Under the pieces are notes generated by a model that saw only the letters and a list, made by a program, of their open reading frames with translations, was not told the origin of the DNA and made no database searches. Shown piece after piece: positions 17,640-25,482 of a DNA stretch of 64,000 bases. Origin of the DNA: Agrobacterium vitis (GTDB lineage Bacteria; Pseudomonadota; Alphaproteobacteria; Rhizobiales; Rhizobiaceae); NCBI RefSeq assembly GCF_037039395.1, contig NZ_CP146241.1, positions 472,171 through 536,170 of the forward strand, written 5' to 3'. The position numbers were made by a program, and so were the translations under genes. Position 1 is the first letter of the stretch. Every line of letters begins with the position of its first letter.

Positions 17640-17882
17640 GACGCGCGCCCGCACCGTGCAAAAGAGATCGGAAAAACAGAAGGATGAGTGCGGAGCGCAC
17701 GGTGCGCGTGAGCGCTGCACGGTGCGGAATGCGCCAAAAACATGAACAAAAACAACCACCCGACCGAAGTGCACCGTGCGCCTTTTTATCTCGCCATCGT
17801 CCGGTTGCTGCACCTGCCTCCACCCCCGGCGCTCTCCATGACACACCAGCGCACGAGAAGATGCGAATTGCCGCGCCGCCGC
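17640..17882. other. Repeat-bearing region before the relaxase gene, candidate oriT or operator
   Basis: Non-coding stretch with four copies of a 9-base unit in both orientations: GCACCGTGC at 17649-17657 and 17771-17779, GCACGGTGC at 17695-17703 and 17715-17723. The two inner copies face the two outer ones as inverted repeats. Placement just upstream of the relaxase gene is where oriT or a relaxase promoter with protein-binding sites would be expected. An AT-rich patch (about 17733-17752, AAAAACATGAACAAAAACAA) lies between the third and fourth copy. No nic-site consensus was recognised. Confidence 0.5.
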
Positions 17883-18803
17883 TCATGGCCGGTCTCCGCC
17901 AGCATTGCGGGCGACGAAAAGCCCCACCGGTTGGGAGGCAGTTAGCTTTTCGGGTCTCGCTGGGACGGGTGAGCGGGCGCTGTCCGGCGCGCGATCGGGA
18001 GACACAGGATCGACGGCCGGTGTGCCGTCGTCGCGCAGGACGAAGATCGCCGCCTCGCGCCAGTCGGTTGGCCGCGCGACCGCGAATGCGATTTTTGACG
18101 GGCGCTCGCCGTGCAGCGCGGGCGCAAGCGAAGCGACGTATGCTCGTGTTTCAGCGGGGAGCGGACGGCGGGTCGCGCGGTGCTCGTCATAGCGTGCGGG
18201 ACCGGCATTGTAGGCGGCAAGCATGGCGGTCGTGTCGCCGTAGCGATCCCACATCTCGCGCAGGTACGCGGTGCCGGCGAGGATGTTGTCGCGCGGGTCG
18301 TAAGGGTTGCGGCCGAGATCATAGCGGACACGAAGCTCGGCCCAGGTATCGGGCATGACCTGCATCAATCCAATAGCGCCGGCGGACGAGATGGCACGCA
18401 CATCGCCCGCGCTTTCGGCGCGCAACACGGCGCGGATCCAGCGCTCCGGAATGCCGAAGCGCTTCGAGGCTTCGGCGATATGCGCTGCATAGGGATCAGC
18501 CGAGTGTACGCCCGGCGCGGATTGCGCGATCGCCGCGCCCGATCCGCTGCCGAGCGAGAGCGCCACGACCACCACGACAACGGCATACCGGAATAGCGCC
18601 CTGTCTCCGCGGCACCGCAAGCCTGCCAGCGTGCTCGCTGCGGTCAAGGGTACGCGCAAAGCGCCGGCCGGAGGCCGCCCCTGACCTGCGCTGCGCGCGC
18701 CGGCCGTCCTGCGGCCGAGCGGGACGACGGGATGAGACGGCCTTTCCGCGAACAACGGGATGAGGATTTTGAATGCGATTGCGATGCTGGACTGCATGGT
18801 CAT
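17883..18803 (-). CDS. Lytic transglycosylase of the conjugation apparatus
   Basis: SLT-type muramidase that locally opens peptidoglycan for the channel (VirB1 role). Catalytic domain AVLRAESAGDVRAISSAGAI with the catalytic Glu, then GLMQVMPDTWAELR and MLAAYNAGPARY, all family motifs. A hydrophobic signal-like segment (YAVVVVVVALSLGSGSGAAI) precedes it, exporting the enzyme. The start is uncertain: ATG 18803 overlaps the DUF736 stop (TGATG) and suggests coupling, giving 306 residues with an unusual Arg/Pro-rich region before the export signal; a start nearer the signal is possible. Confidence 0.88.
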   Translation of the reverse strand: MTMQSSIAIAFKILIPLFAERPSHPVVPLGRRTAGARSAGQGRPPAGALRVPLTAASTLAGLRCRGDRALFRYAVVVVVVALSLGSGSGAAIAQSAPGVHSADPYAAHIAEASKRFGIPERWIRAVLRAESAGDVRAISSAGAIGLMQVMPDTWAELRVRYDLGRNPYDPRDNILAGTAYLREMWDRYGDTTAMLAAYNAGPARYDEHRATRRPLPAETRAYVASLAPALHGERPSKIAFAVARPTDWREAAIFVLRDDGTPAVDPVSPDRAPDSARSPVPARPEKLTASQPVGLFVARNAGGDRP

Positions 18804-19138
18804 CAGTCCCGCCCATCGCGCGGCTTCGGGCGATTCCAGTGCAACGACCACGCGCTTTCATCGTCGTCCGCCCGGAAGAGGTTCGCACGGATTGGCTGCA
18901 CGAGCGTCGGATCGTCAAGCTGCAAGGAGAGGTAGTCGCCGGCCTTCTCGCCGCTCTCCTTCCAGGCGGCTCCGACTTCGGGACCGTCTTTGTCAGCGAT
19001 ATGGATACGGAAGTCCGGCGCATGCTCCGCGTCGGATTTCCTCGCGGGGATGAGCACCACTTCGGCATCGATGACAAGCGTGCGGATGCGGCCGGACCAG
19101 CCGGTCTTTGTTTTCTGGAATGCGCCGATATTGGCCAT
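18803..19138 (-). CDS. DUF736 protein, first copy
   Basis: 111-residue DUF736 protein of unknown function, common in rhizobial ICEs and plasmids. Start ATG 19138 (MANIGAFQKTKTGWSGRIRT) has AAGGAG six bases before it; the upstream extension is rejected. Motifs PDFRIHI, VGAAWKES and DYLSLQLDDP match the second DUF736 copy at 25855-26169, so the element carries two paralogues. Confidence 0.88.
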   Translation of the reverse strand: MANIGAFQKTKTGWSGRIRTLVIDAEVVLIPARKSDAEHAPDFRIHIADKDGPEVGAAWKESGEKAGDYLSLQLDDPTLVQPIRANLFRADDDESAWSLHWNRPKPRDGRD

Positions 19139-19185
19139 GGCAATCTCCTTCGGTTGCGCGTGGATGAAAGGTGTCGGTGCGCGCC

Positions 19186-19731
19186 TCAACGTGTTTGGGC
19201 GCGCCAGACAAAGCGGCCGTTGCCGTCGTCGTCGGTGTAGAGGGGAATGGCGCGGCCGATGACCGCCGAGGCGGGAAGCGTGCCGAAGTAGCGGCCGTCA
19301 AGACTGTCGCGGACTTGCCCATTCATGAGGAAGAGCTGCCCTTCGGCGATTACGCGGCAGCCCTGCCAGACAGGCAGATCACGGCCCATCCGGTCGCGCT
19401 CCAGCGCCTCGCCCATCTCGATCGCGTCGACCGTGATGGTGCGGCCGGTGCGGCAGACTCGTTGTCCCGGCACGCCGAGTACACGCTTCAGCAGCGGCAC
19501 GCCGCGTCCGACATAGCCGCGTTCAACCATGAAGGAGGCGAACGGCTCAGGTGGCAGCACGGCGACCAGCTCCGGCACCTCGGTCGCGTCAACCGGCTCG
19601 ACGGTATAGAATCCGACGGGCGCGCTGGCGGTTGAATTCCAGATCAGCTTTATCGGCGTAGGGATTGCAGCAGCAGCGACAGCGCCCATCGCCGTGAGGC
19701 ACGTCGCCATGACATAGCCGAGGCGGGTCAT
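19186..19731 (-). CDS. traF: Conjugative transfer signal peptidase TraF (S26 family)
   Basis: Membrane-anchored serine peptidase that matures and cyclises TrbC-type pilins. 181 residues: N-terminal membrane segment (MATCLTAMGAVAAAAIPTPI), then NSTASAPVGFYTVEP with the nucleophile Ser and LLKRVLGVPGQRVCR with the general-base Lys, then DSLDGRYFG near the end. Overlaps the DUF2840 gene by four bases and ends 47 bases before the DUF736 start. Confidence 0.94.
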   Translation of the reverse strand: MTRLGYVMATCLTAMGAVAAAAIPTPIKLIWNSTASAPVGFYTVEPVDATEVPELVAVLPPEPFASFMVERGYVGRGVPLLKRVLGVPGQRVCRTGRTITVDAIEMGEALERDRMGRDLPVWQGCRVIAEGQLFLMNGQVRDSLDGRYFGTLPASAVIGRAIPLYTDDDGNGRFVWRAQTR

Positions 19732-20246
19732 GACTCCGTTCTCCGGCGCATCAGGAACGCCTCGTGCCGGCCGGCGCTGTAGACACGTGGCTCATCGCCG
19801 GCCGCCAGCCGGTTATGGACATGTCGCCAGTGATCCGGCGAGACGTCGGCGGGATCGATGGCTTGCGCCTCGATGGCGTCAATGATCTGAAGCACGCGCT
19901 CGACCTTTGGCCAGCCGGCGATCTTCAACAGGATTTCGCCGCCGGGGCGTACATATGGCAGCGTCTGGAAAGGCTCGCCGCGGTCGACGGCGCGCACGAT
20001 ATCGATGCGTGATATGGTCGTGCCGTATCCGTTCGCGGCCCAGCGAACGAGGCAGAAGATCGTTTCGGGCGAGAAACCGACAAGCCTGCGGCGACTGTCG
20101 AGCTTCTGCTCGTAGCTTTCGTGACCGAACCTGACCCAGTTCTCAATCCGCTTCTCGATCCAGGTGAGTTCGACAAGGGTGAGGAATGCCGGAAGATCGT
20201 CCGATAGCGCGTTCCCGCATATACGGGTTGTTGTACTGCCAGTCAT
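19728..20246 (-). CDS. DUF2840 protein
   Basis: 172-residue protein of the DUF2840 type, found between parA and traF in this kind of element. It begins [20 protein letters not shown] and contains LTLVELTWIEKRIENWVRFG and VRWAANGYGTTISRIDIVRA, the conserved core. No catalytic motif or membrane segment is visible and the function is unknown. Four-base overlaps with both neighbours place it in the replication-partition-transfer operon. Confidence 0.85.
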   Translation of the reverse strand: MTGSTTTRICGNALSDDLPAFLTLVELTWIEKRIENWVRFGHESYEQKLDSRRRLVGFSPETIFCLVRWAANGYGTTISRIDIVRAVDRGEPFQTLPYVRPGGEILLKIAGWPKVERVLQIIDAIEAQAIDPADVSPDHWRHVHNRLAAGDEPRVYSAGRHEAFLMRRRTES

Positions 20247-20500
20247 GGTGTGTCACCCCCTTGCGTGCCGGGAAATTCGCGTTCGAGCAGCTCGCGCAGC
20301 ATGTCGGAAGCGGTCACGCCGCCCCGGAAGGCGGCGATCTTGATGCGGCCGCGCAGCTCGGGCGTGATGTCGATGGTCAGACGCGCAGTGAATGCAGCGG
20401 TCTCGCTGCTGCGGACAGCTGATGTCTCACCGGCCTTGATCCAGCCTTCAGCGTCGCCCGGCCGGGAGGCGAACCCGCGCTTTTCCGTACGCGCCGTCAT
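20243..20500 (-). CDS. Ribbon-helix-helix partition partner
   Basis: 85 residues. The C-terminal half ([20 protein letters not shown], then [14 protein letters not shown]) is a ribbon-helix-helix DNA-binding domain; the N-terminal 30 residues are hydrophilic and probably flexible. This ParG-like layout directly downstream of parA suggests the centromere-binding partner of ParA, possibly also autorepressor of the operon. Overlaps parA and the DUF2840 gene by four bases each. Confidence 0.8.
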   Translation of the reverse strand: MTARTEKRGFASRPGDAEGWIKAGETSAVRSSETAAFTARLTIDITPELRGRIKIAAFRGGVTASDMLRELLEREFPGTQGGDTP

Positions 20501-21150
20501 GACGCGGTCCTCCCGACGCCGAGCCTTGCTATCTCGGCCGCCAGCGCCAAAATCTCGCGCGCTGCCGGACCGTCGGCGGCGATCTCGCAGGCGAGCCGGC
20601 CGGTCTGCGCCGCGTCGGCGAAAACGACACGCTGGCCGATCGTGGTGGCGAGCACAGGCGGATCATGGTCGGCCAGCGTCTCGGCCGTATCGCGGGCGAT
20701 GATCGTGCGAGCGGCGCAGCGGTTGAGAACGAAGCGGGCGGCAAGCTGCGGCCGGTAGATGCGCGCCTCCGCCAAGAGGGTCAGCATCTCGGCCGAGGCC
20801 CAGCCGTCGAACGGCGACGGCTGCACCGGCATGAGCACGAGGTCCGCGGCAAGCAGCGCGGATCGCATGAGGCCGGCGACCCGTGGCGGCCCGTCGATGA
20901 TAACGTGATCGGAATCTCGAGCGAGTTCCGGCGCCTCGCGATGCAGCGTGTCACGAGCCAAACCGACAACGCCGAAGGCGCGCGGGAGGCCTTCGCGGCC
21001 GCGCTCCTGCGACCAGTCGAGCGCAGAGCCCTGCGGGTCGGCGTCGATCAGCGTGACGCGCAGCCCGTGCCGTGCCCATTCGCCGGCGAGATGGAGGGCA
21101 AGCGTCGTCTTTCCGGCACCGCCCTTCTGGTTGAGAATGGCGACGATCAT
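20497..21150 (-). CDS. parA: ParA-family partition ATPase
   Basis: 217-residue ParA-type ATPase. Deviant Walker [20 protein letters not shown] begins at residue 8; the Walker A' motif [15 protein letters not shown] and the Walker B-like [11 protein letters not shown] follow. The short length without N-terminal HTH is type Ib, consistent with a small RHH partner encoded next. It stabilises the excised, replicating form of the element or plasmid. Overlaps repA by four bases. Confidence 0.93.
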   Translation of the reverse strand: MIVAILNQKGGAGKTTLALHLAGEWARHGLRVTLIDADPQGSALDWSQERGREGLPRAFGVVGLARDTLHREAPELARDSDHVIIDGPPRVAGLMRSALLAADLVLMPVQPSPFDGWASAEMLTLLAEARIYRPQLAARFVLNRCAARTIIARDTAETLADHDPPVLATTIGQRVVFADAAQTGRLACEIAADGPAAREILALAAEIARLGVGRTAS

Positions 21151-22331
21151 GAGGCGCCTCCCGACTTGCGGGATCGTGGCGGCTTTACGGGACGCGAAGC
21201 ATCGTCTGCCGTAAAGGAGGATTTACGGAAAGTCGTAGCCGGCTCGTGTCCGGTTTTCGTCTTTGCGGAGCCGATATCGAGAGTTCTGGCAGCGCCGCGG
21301 ATGAGTTTTTCCACATCGCGCGCGCCCCCTTCAAGGTTAGATTCACTGTTAGACTCTAAGTTAAGGCCCGGATTCGTCGTTTCAGACCAGAGACTTAACT
21401 GCGGTTCGTGCGTGCGAAGTCCCGATACCGTCTGCGTGCAAAATCCCGATAGCCCTGCGTGCGAAGTCCCGAGTGTTTCCACAGGTTTATCCACAGGGCC
21501 TGTGGGGAACTCTGCGGGCAGGATTCGGAGCAGCTCGCGGCGGCCCTCGCGCTCGATCCGCAGCCGGTAGCCGGGCAGCGGCTGGCGCAGAACGATGCGG
21601 CGGAGCTGGAGCGCGAAATCGGAGACGCGGACCAGGCTGCCCGATTTTTCATGAAGATGCGGGACATCGAACAGCCACCCGCCTGGCTGGCGACCCGCAT
21701 GCTTGCGGGCGACGCGGTACAGCCAGCGCTCTATCCCACCAGTCAGCCGGAAGTAAGCCGGATCGATTGTGAGAACCAGCGATCGGTCGATGACGCCGCG
21801 ATAAAACCAGTCTGGCAGGACGAACTCCATGCCCTCGACGCGGCCGTCGGCGCGGGTGAGTTCCTCCCACTCGTTGATCCACGAGAACTGGTGTCGCCGC
21901 CAGTTCTCGCCGTGTCGGATATTGGTGCGGATGACGGTGGACTGGAGCCTGGTGAGAGCGCCTTTCAGGAGCCTGTAGTCGCGCGCGCCGGTCTCGCGGC
22001 CGATCGCGGTGAGAAGTTGATAGGGCGTGAAGCGCAGGAAACGCGAGGTTCGAAGGCCCAGGTTCTCGGCCTCCACGATCTGGCTTGCGGCCCAGATCAG
22101 GACATCGGCGTCCCAGATCGTCGCCATGCCGTGCTCCTGAACGGCGAGGACCTCGACGCGAACGTCTCCCGCTTGGTAGAGGATCGGAACGATGCGCTTG
22201 GATTTTGCGAGCGAGAAGAACGGACGTTCCATCAGATCGCGCTGGTCGCGCGGCTTTGCATCGCCGGTCGCCACGACGAACGGATCGAGCGTGTTACGCT
22301 CGCTGGAGGTGATGAGGCGGCGGCGCTGCAT
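21147..22331 (-). CDS. repA: Replication initiator protein RepA
   Basis: 394-residue replication initiator of the RepA type found in conjugative elements of alphaproteobacteria. The folded part covers about residues 20-270 ([66 protein letters not shown]), including the winged-helix region. The C-terminal 120 residues look disordered; the DNA encoding them contains three 19-base direct repeats and a DnaA box, so the coding region may double as the origin. Followed by parA with a four-base overlap; preceded by the excisionase-like gene at 12 bases. Confidence 0.9.
   Translation of the reverse strand: MQRRRLITSSERNTLDPFVVATGDAKPRDQRDLMERPFFSLAKSKRIVPILYQAGDVRVEVLAVQEHGMATIWDADVLIWAASQIVEAENLGLRTSRFLRFTPYQLLTAIGRETGARDYRLLKGALTRLQSTVIRTNIRHGENWRRHQFSWINEWEELTRADGRVEGMEFVLPDWFYRGVIDRSLVLTIDPAYFRLTGGIERWLYRVARKHAGRQPGGWLFDVPHLHEKSGSLVRVSDFALQLRRIVLRQPLPGYRLRIEREGRRELLRILPAEFPTGPVDKPVETLGTSHAGLSGFCTQTVSGLRTHEPQLSLWSETTNPGLNLESNSESNLEGGARDVEKLIRGAARTLDIGSAKTKTGHEPATTFRKSSFTADDASRPVKPPRSRKSGGAS
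21330..21500. other. Candidate replication origin with iterons and DnaA box inside repA
   Basis: Three direct repeats at 21409-21427, 21433-21451 and 21456-21474 (first copy TGCGTGCGAAGTCCCGATA; the others differ by two or three bases) with a period of 23-24 bases, about two helical turns. A perfect TTATCCACA DnaA box lies at 21487-21495. An AT-rich stretch (about 21334-21365) flanks the array on the other side in otherwise GC-rich DNA. Iterons, DnaA box and AT-rich DNA together are the usual parts of a RepA-dependent oriV. Confidence 0.6.
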
Positions 22332-22343
22332 GCCGTGTCCGCC

Positions 22344-22631
22344 TCAGCGATGGCGCGCCGCGCCGCCATAGGCGAGCGAAGGAACAGATGCCTGACGCTT
22401 GGCGGGCAGCACAGAGCCGCGTGGATCGGAAGTCGAGGTGACGGAGCCGCGTTCGGTCCAGGCCTGAAGATCGTCAATGGCGTAGACGACGCGGCCGCCG
22501 AGCTTGCGATAGGCTGGCCCAGTCCCGTAGGTGCGATGCTTTTCGAGGGTACGGGCAGAAAGGCTCAGGAACTCGGCCGCTTCCTTGGTGCGCAGGAAGC
22601 GCGGCGGGACGGTGGGATGAACAGGTCGCAT
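22344..22631 (-). CDS. Excisionase-like HTH protein (RdfS/AlpA type)
   Basis: 95-residue protein with a MerR/HTH_17 winged helix: RFLRTKEAAEFLSLSARTLE, then GTGPAYRKLGGRVVYAIDDL. Start ATG 22631 has GGAGG eight bases upstream. In ICEMlSym(R7A) a protein of this type, RdfS, is the recombination directionality factor that turns integrase towards excision and is the target of the FseA activator. Here it lies directly downstream of an FseA-like gene and upstream of repA, so the same role is likely. No integrase is present in the window to pair it with. Confidence 0.78.
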   Translation of the reverse strand: MRPVHPTVPPRFLRTKEAAEFLSLSARTLEKHRTYGTGPAYRKLGGRVVYAIDDLQAWTERGSVTSTSDPRGSVLPAKRQASVPSLAYGGAARHR

Positions 22632-22763
22632 GGATCGGGCCTCCGTGGTGTTGCATGCGGTCGCTGGTGGGCAGCGGCGGATGACGATCACGGTGGCGAA
22701 GATCGCAGGCGTAGAGGGAGGGGGAACTTAGGGTGCGCTAATTCTCACCCCTGCGGGGTCATG

Positions 22764-23526
22764 TCAGGACCGGCGGCGATGGCGCAGCAGCGTGCGATAG
22801 CCGCCGGCGATCATCGCCATCCCATCCTTCACCAAGGCTGTCGTGGCATCGCGGAGCGCGGAGGTTTTCCAGTGTTCGGAGGCGACGCGGTCGACGCCGA
22901 AGATGACGCCGGCGATGTCGCGATAGGTGGCGCCGTCCATGCGTCCGTCGGTGGCTTGCAGCATGAACCGGTGACGACGTTTTTGCTGCGGCGTCAGTCG
23001 GCGGTCGTCAGGGACTGTGCGCCCCAGAAGGGCGCGCAGTAGGCGCTCAATCGCCTCTGTGCGGTCGAAACCGTCTGGATCGAGCGGCACGAGCGCCGCG
23101 AGAGGGGTTTCAGGCGGCACGCCGGCAAGTTGGACGATCCGGATCGCTTGGCCGCCAGTTTTGAACAGGAAATGCCTGCCGTCCTCGTCCTCGTGCGCGC
23201 GCGCGGCTGGTTCGCGCAGCTCGGAATAGAAATTGTCGACCGTCGGCAGAAGGGCGGGCATCTGTGCGAGCAGCACGGCGCTGGTGTCCGCCTCCGCCGA
23301 CCAGACCACGGGACCCTCTCCAGCACTCAGCGACGGCGGGACGAAAAAACTGCAGGCCCCACTTCAGACGCAGTTCCTGTTTCAGGGAGGGGCTGTCAGC
23401 CCGGGCATAGTCGTTCTGATAGTCGGTATTGCGCCTGAGCCATTCCCAGGCGAGGTCGGGAGAGTCGAGGGCGTCCAGGTAGTCGTAAGTCTCCGAGGAC
23501 CGCCAGCGCGATATGTTAGGCTTCAT
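22764..23526 (-). CDS. FseA-like activator, DUF6499 plus DUF2285 joined by +1 frameshift
   Basis: Two overlapping frames encode one protein. Frame one starts at ATG 23526 (MKPNISRWRSSETYDYLDAL, DUF6499) and reads to LRLKWGLQFF, where it reaches UUU UUU CGU. Slipping one base forward there gives VPPSLSAGEGPVVWSAEADT and the DUF2285 domain to the stop at 22764 (LTPQQKRRHRFMLQATDGRM, HTH-like). Without the shift frame one runs on to a stop at 23110. In ICEMlSym(R7A) the same two domains, Msi172 and Msi171, are fused by programmed +1 frameshifting to form FseA, which switches on rdfS. I read this gene as the counterpart, not as a broken gene, although a pseudogene remains possible. Confidence 0.75.
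23341..23349 (-). promoter_or_regulatory. Putative +1 ribosomal frameshift site UUU UUU CGU
   Basis: On the minus strand six T residues (23349-23344) form two in-frame Phe codons followed by CGT. A tRNA-Phe on the second UUU can re-pair with UUC one base ahead; the next codon is then GUC of the DUF2285 frame at 23342. The required direction is +1, as in the known FseA case. Whether this exact slip sequence is conserved I cannot tell from memory. Confidence 0.6.
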
Positions 23527-23634
23527 CCTTTTTCCTCGTGCCACAACGTGGGGGCGCAAACGTTCCCGAAACTTGATGATTTGGGAAGAGTTTAAGAATG
23601 CATCAAGCGATGCCAGCGGCGCAACGCTGCATTA

Positions 23635-23895
23635 TCAGCGGCCTTCGCGAAGGATCTGGCGATAGCCGTGCTCGGTCATCCAGCGGGCACGGGCAAGATG
23701 GCTGTCGTGAATGCGCCGGGCACGTTCCGGCTCGGCGTCGGGATCGATCCCGAAAATGACGGCAACCGCTTCGCGCCAGTCAGCGCCATCAGTCGCGGCG
23801 TCGAGCACGCGCATATACACCTTCATGTGCGACCGATCGTAGTCCGTGAGTACGGCGCTGTTCGGCGGCTCATCAAGGAAACCCGGCTCTGTCAT
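23635..23895 (-). CDS. Small DUF2285 protein, QseM-like antiactivator candidate
   Basis: 86-residue single-domain DUF2285 protein (SHMKVYMRVLDAATDGADWR, AVIFGIDPDAEPERARRIHD, ending GYRQILREGR). The DUF2285 fold is a helix-turn-helix variant that in ICEMlSym serves both the activator FseA and the antiactivator QseM. A stand-alone copy of this size beside an FseA-like gene fits QseM, which binds and blocks the activator. ATG 23895 overlaps the stop of the preceding small frame by four bases. Function is inferred from domain and neighbourhood. Confidence 0.75.
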   Translation of the reverse strand: MTEPGFLDEPPNSAVLTDYDRSHMKVYMRVLDAATDGADWREAVAVIFGIDPDAEPERARRIHDSHLARARWMTEHGYRQILREGR

Positions 23896-24080
23896 TCATC
23901 CTCCCAAACGGGAAATCTATATCTTTGAATGGGCAGTATGGGAACGTCCATCATTGTCGAGCAGACGGATGCAAGAATGATGACATCGTTGTCGAACGAC
24001 ATCTGTATCGGCGACGCGGAGTAGCCCGATAACGACGAAACACGCCAATATTCACAGGCGCTTTCCGCTATCTGGTGCAT
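23892..24080 (-). CDS. Small unrecognised protein between XRE and DUF2285 genes
   Basis: 62 codons (MHQIAESACEYWRVSSLSGY), overlapping the end of the XRE gene by 29 bases and the start of the DUF2285 gene by four. The coupling overlap is the main reason to list it. The composition is not clearly protein-like and I know no relative. It may only serve translational coupling, or be spurious. Confidence 0.35.
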   Translation of the reverse strand: MHQIAESACEYWRVSSLSGYSASPIQMSFDNDVIILASVCSTMMDVPILPIQRYRFPVWEDE

Positions 24081-24312
24081 TGCCCTTATCCATGATCATC
24101 ACGCCTTCTCCCTTGTCGATGGTCAGGAAGACGATGCCGTTGCGCTCAAGGGCACGCCGCACTTGGTCGCGGGTCGATTCATAGACGCGCAACCCGTTCT
24201 CGGATTCGAGACGTCTGAGTGCGGTTAGCGATACCTGGGCCGTGTCGGCAAGCGTCTCCTGTTTCCAGCCAAGCAACGCTCGTGCGGCCCGTGACTGACG
24301 GGCGGTGATCAT
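24052..24312 (-). CDS. XRE-family HTH regulator of the transfer switch
   Basis: 86 residues with a Cro/CI-type HTH: TARQSRAARALLGWKQETLA, then TAQVSLTALRRLESENGLRV. The C-terminus (NGIVFLTIDKGEGVMIMDKG) is the strand-rich extension often seen in such small regulators. ATG 24312 is preferred because the upstream frame is Ile/Val-rich without homology sense. It heads the control module and may play the QseC part, a repressor that sets expression of the QseM-like gene; in ICEMlSym the two genes are divergent, here they share a strand. Confidence 0.8.
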   Translation of the reverse strand: MITARQSRAARALLGWKQETLADTAQVSLTALRRLESENGLRVYESTRDQVRRALERNGIVFLTIDKGEGVMIMDKGNAPDSGKRL

Positions 24313-24639
24313 GAACGCGATCACCGCCACAGGTCGCGGCGCAGAAGCCAGAACTACGATGATAATAATCGCTTTTTGCACGAATGCCACCCATAATCGT
24401 CTTTTCTTGGTGCTTCGACTATGTGTCTGACACAGGTGATTCGGCTGCCGGAAGCGCCGCAGTCGCGACAATGACGGTGCTCGTATCGCGAGCCGGGCAA
24501 GGCCCGGCGAGCGGCGATCGCACCGAGGAGACGCGGCCGCACCGCCGATCAGGACCACGGATCGGTGGCAATCCGTCCAATCGGAAAGCCTGAACAGCGT
24601 AAATCCGTAGAGCCGGCTTTCCGGCTCTACGGATTGCGG
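24313..24639. other. Intergenic control region upstream of the XRE gene
   Basis: About 330 bases with no convincing gene. It should hold the promoter of the regulator operon. Two structures stand out: the short dyad TGTGTC-T-GACACA at 24422-24434, about 110 bases before the XRE start and a fair candidate for its operator, and a strong hairpin at 24602-24635 next to the DUF932 stop (listed separately). Confidence 0.5.
24602..24635 (-). terminator. Strong 15-bp hairpin after the DUF932 gene
   Basis: Perfect 15-base-pair stem (arms 24602-24616 and 24621-24635, GC-rich centre AGAGCCGG/CCGGCTCT) closed by a four-base loop, starting four bases after the DUF932 stop on the minus strand. It has no U-tract, so it is either a Rho-assisted terminator, an RNA-stabilising 3' end, or an attenuator between DUF932 and the XRE operon. 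Confidence 0.5.
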
Positions 24640-25482
24640 TCAACGCGTCTTAAGGCGTTGCATACCCTCGGCCAACGTCCAGAGCGCGCGGTTGAGGGTG
24701 ACATTCTGATCGATACCGTTGACGGCGCGGGTCTGGCTGCGGCGGATGCGGCCTCCGGCATTGCGCCTGCTCCCGTGCAAACCGCCCTTTATCATGTTTT
24801 CCTGAATAACGTTGTAGGTGGTCCAGAGGCTTTGCCCGCTATCCTCACGGCGGCGCGGGATCAAAATCTGGTCGGGTCGGATAGGTCTTTCTTCCTCACC
24901 GTAGCGGGCGAAAAGGCTCGCGTCGGCAAGAACGCGCTGTTCTTCCTCCGACAACCGGGTTTCCTTCATGGTCTCGCTGGCGTCGATGAGGCGCGGGAAA
25001 TCCTCCGCCACGGTATAAACGCCCTCGATGATATCATGCTGGATATTCCCCTTGTGTGGGACGCGGACTTCCTCGAAGCGCTCGCCCGCAACCAGACTGT
25101 TGGTGCAGACGAAACGCAACATCCCGGCGAACATCTGGTAGCTGCTGGTGCCATCATGGCTGTTGACGATGATGACTTCCGCCGCCTCCGGCTTGCCGAT
25201 ACCGTCATCCCTGCGCAGGCGCAGCATGTGTTTGGCGTGTCCCATGCGATCCCCATCGCGCGGAACCGCCTGCACGGCAAAGAACGGAAGCCATCCTTCC
25301 CGGCGCAGCCCCTCCACGATGTCGATGGTGGGCACGTAAACATAACGCTGCGAACGACTGTCGTGCGCCTCGCGGGCGAAGATGGATGGGACGTGCCGAT
25401 AAAGCGCCTCGTTGTCGAGCGCTTCGCGACCGCTGATCTGGTGGCTGTTGCGGCCGAAGCGTGTGGCGAGATGATAGTTCAT
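24640..25482 (-). CDS. DUF932 protein
   Basis: 280-residue DUF932 protein, a family frequent on conjugative elements, often near antirestriction genes, with unproven function. Start ATG 25482 (MNYHLATRFGRNSHQISGRE) has GGAGC seven bases upstream; the longer frame is rejected because it crosses a low-complexity leader. Conserved core YVYVPTIDIVEGLRREGWLP, then NSHDGTSSYQMFAGMLRFVC and RSQTRAVNGIDQNVTLNRAL. No membrane segment. Confidence 0.85.
   Translation of the reverse strand: MNYHLATRFGRNSHQISGREALDNEALYRHVPSIFAREAHDSRSQRYVYVPTIDIVEGLRREGWLPFFAVQAVPRDGDRMGHAKHMLRLRRDDGIGKPEAAEVIIVNSHDGTSSYQMFAGMLRFVCTNSLVAGERFEEVRVPHKGNIQHDIIEGVYTVAEDFPRLIDASETMKETRLSEEEQRVLADASLFARYGEEERPIRPDQILIPRRREDSGQSLWTTYNVIQENMIKGGLHGSRRNAGGRIRRSQTRAVNGIDQNVTLNRALWTLAEGMQRLKTR

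Noticed and set aside
21459..23042. 527-codon plus-strand frame opposite repA and the excisionase-like gene
   Set aside because: It crosses several well-supported minus-strand genes and has no recognisable domain; shadow of codon bias.
22764..23526. DUF6499-DUF2285 gene as a simple pseudogene
   Set aside because: The frame break sits in a slip-prone UUU UUU codon pair, needs +1, and matches the known FseA arrangement, so programmed frameshifting is the better reading. A real mutation is not excluded.
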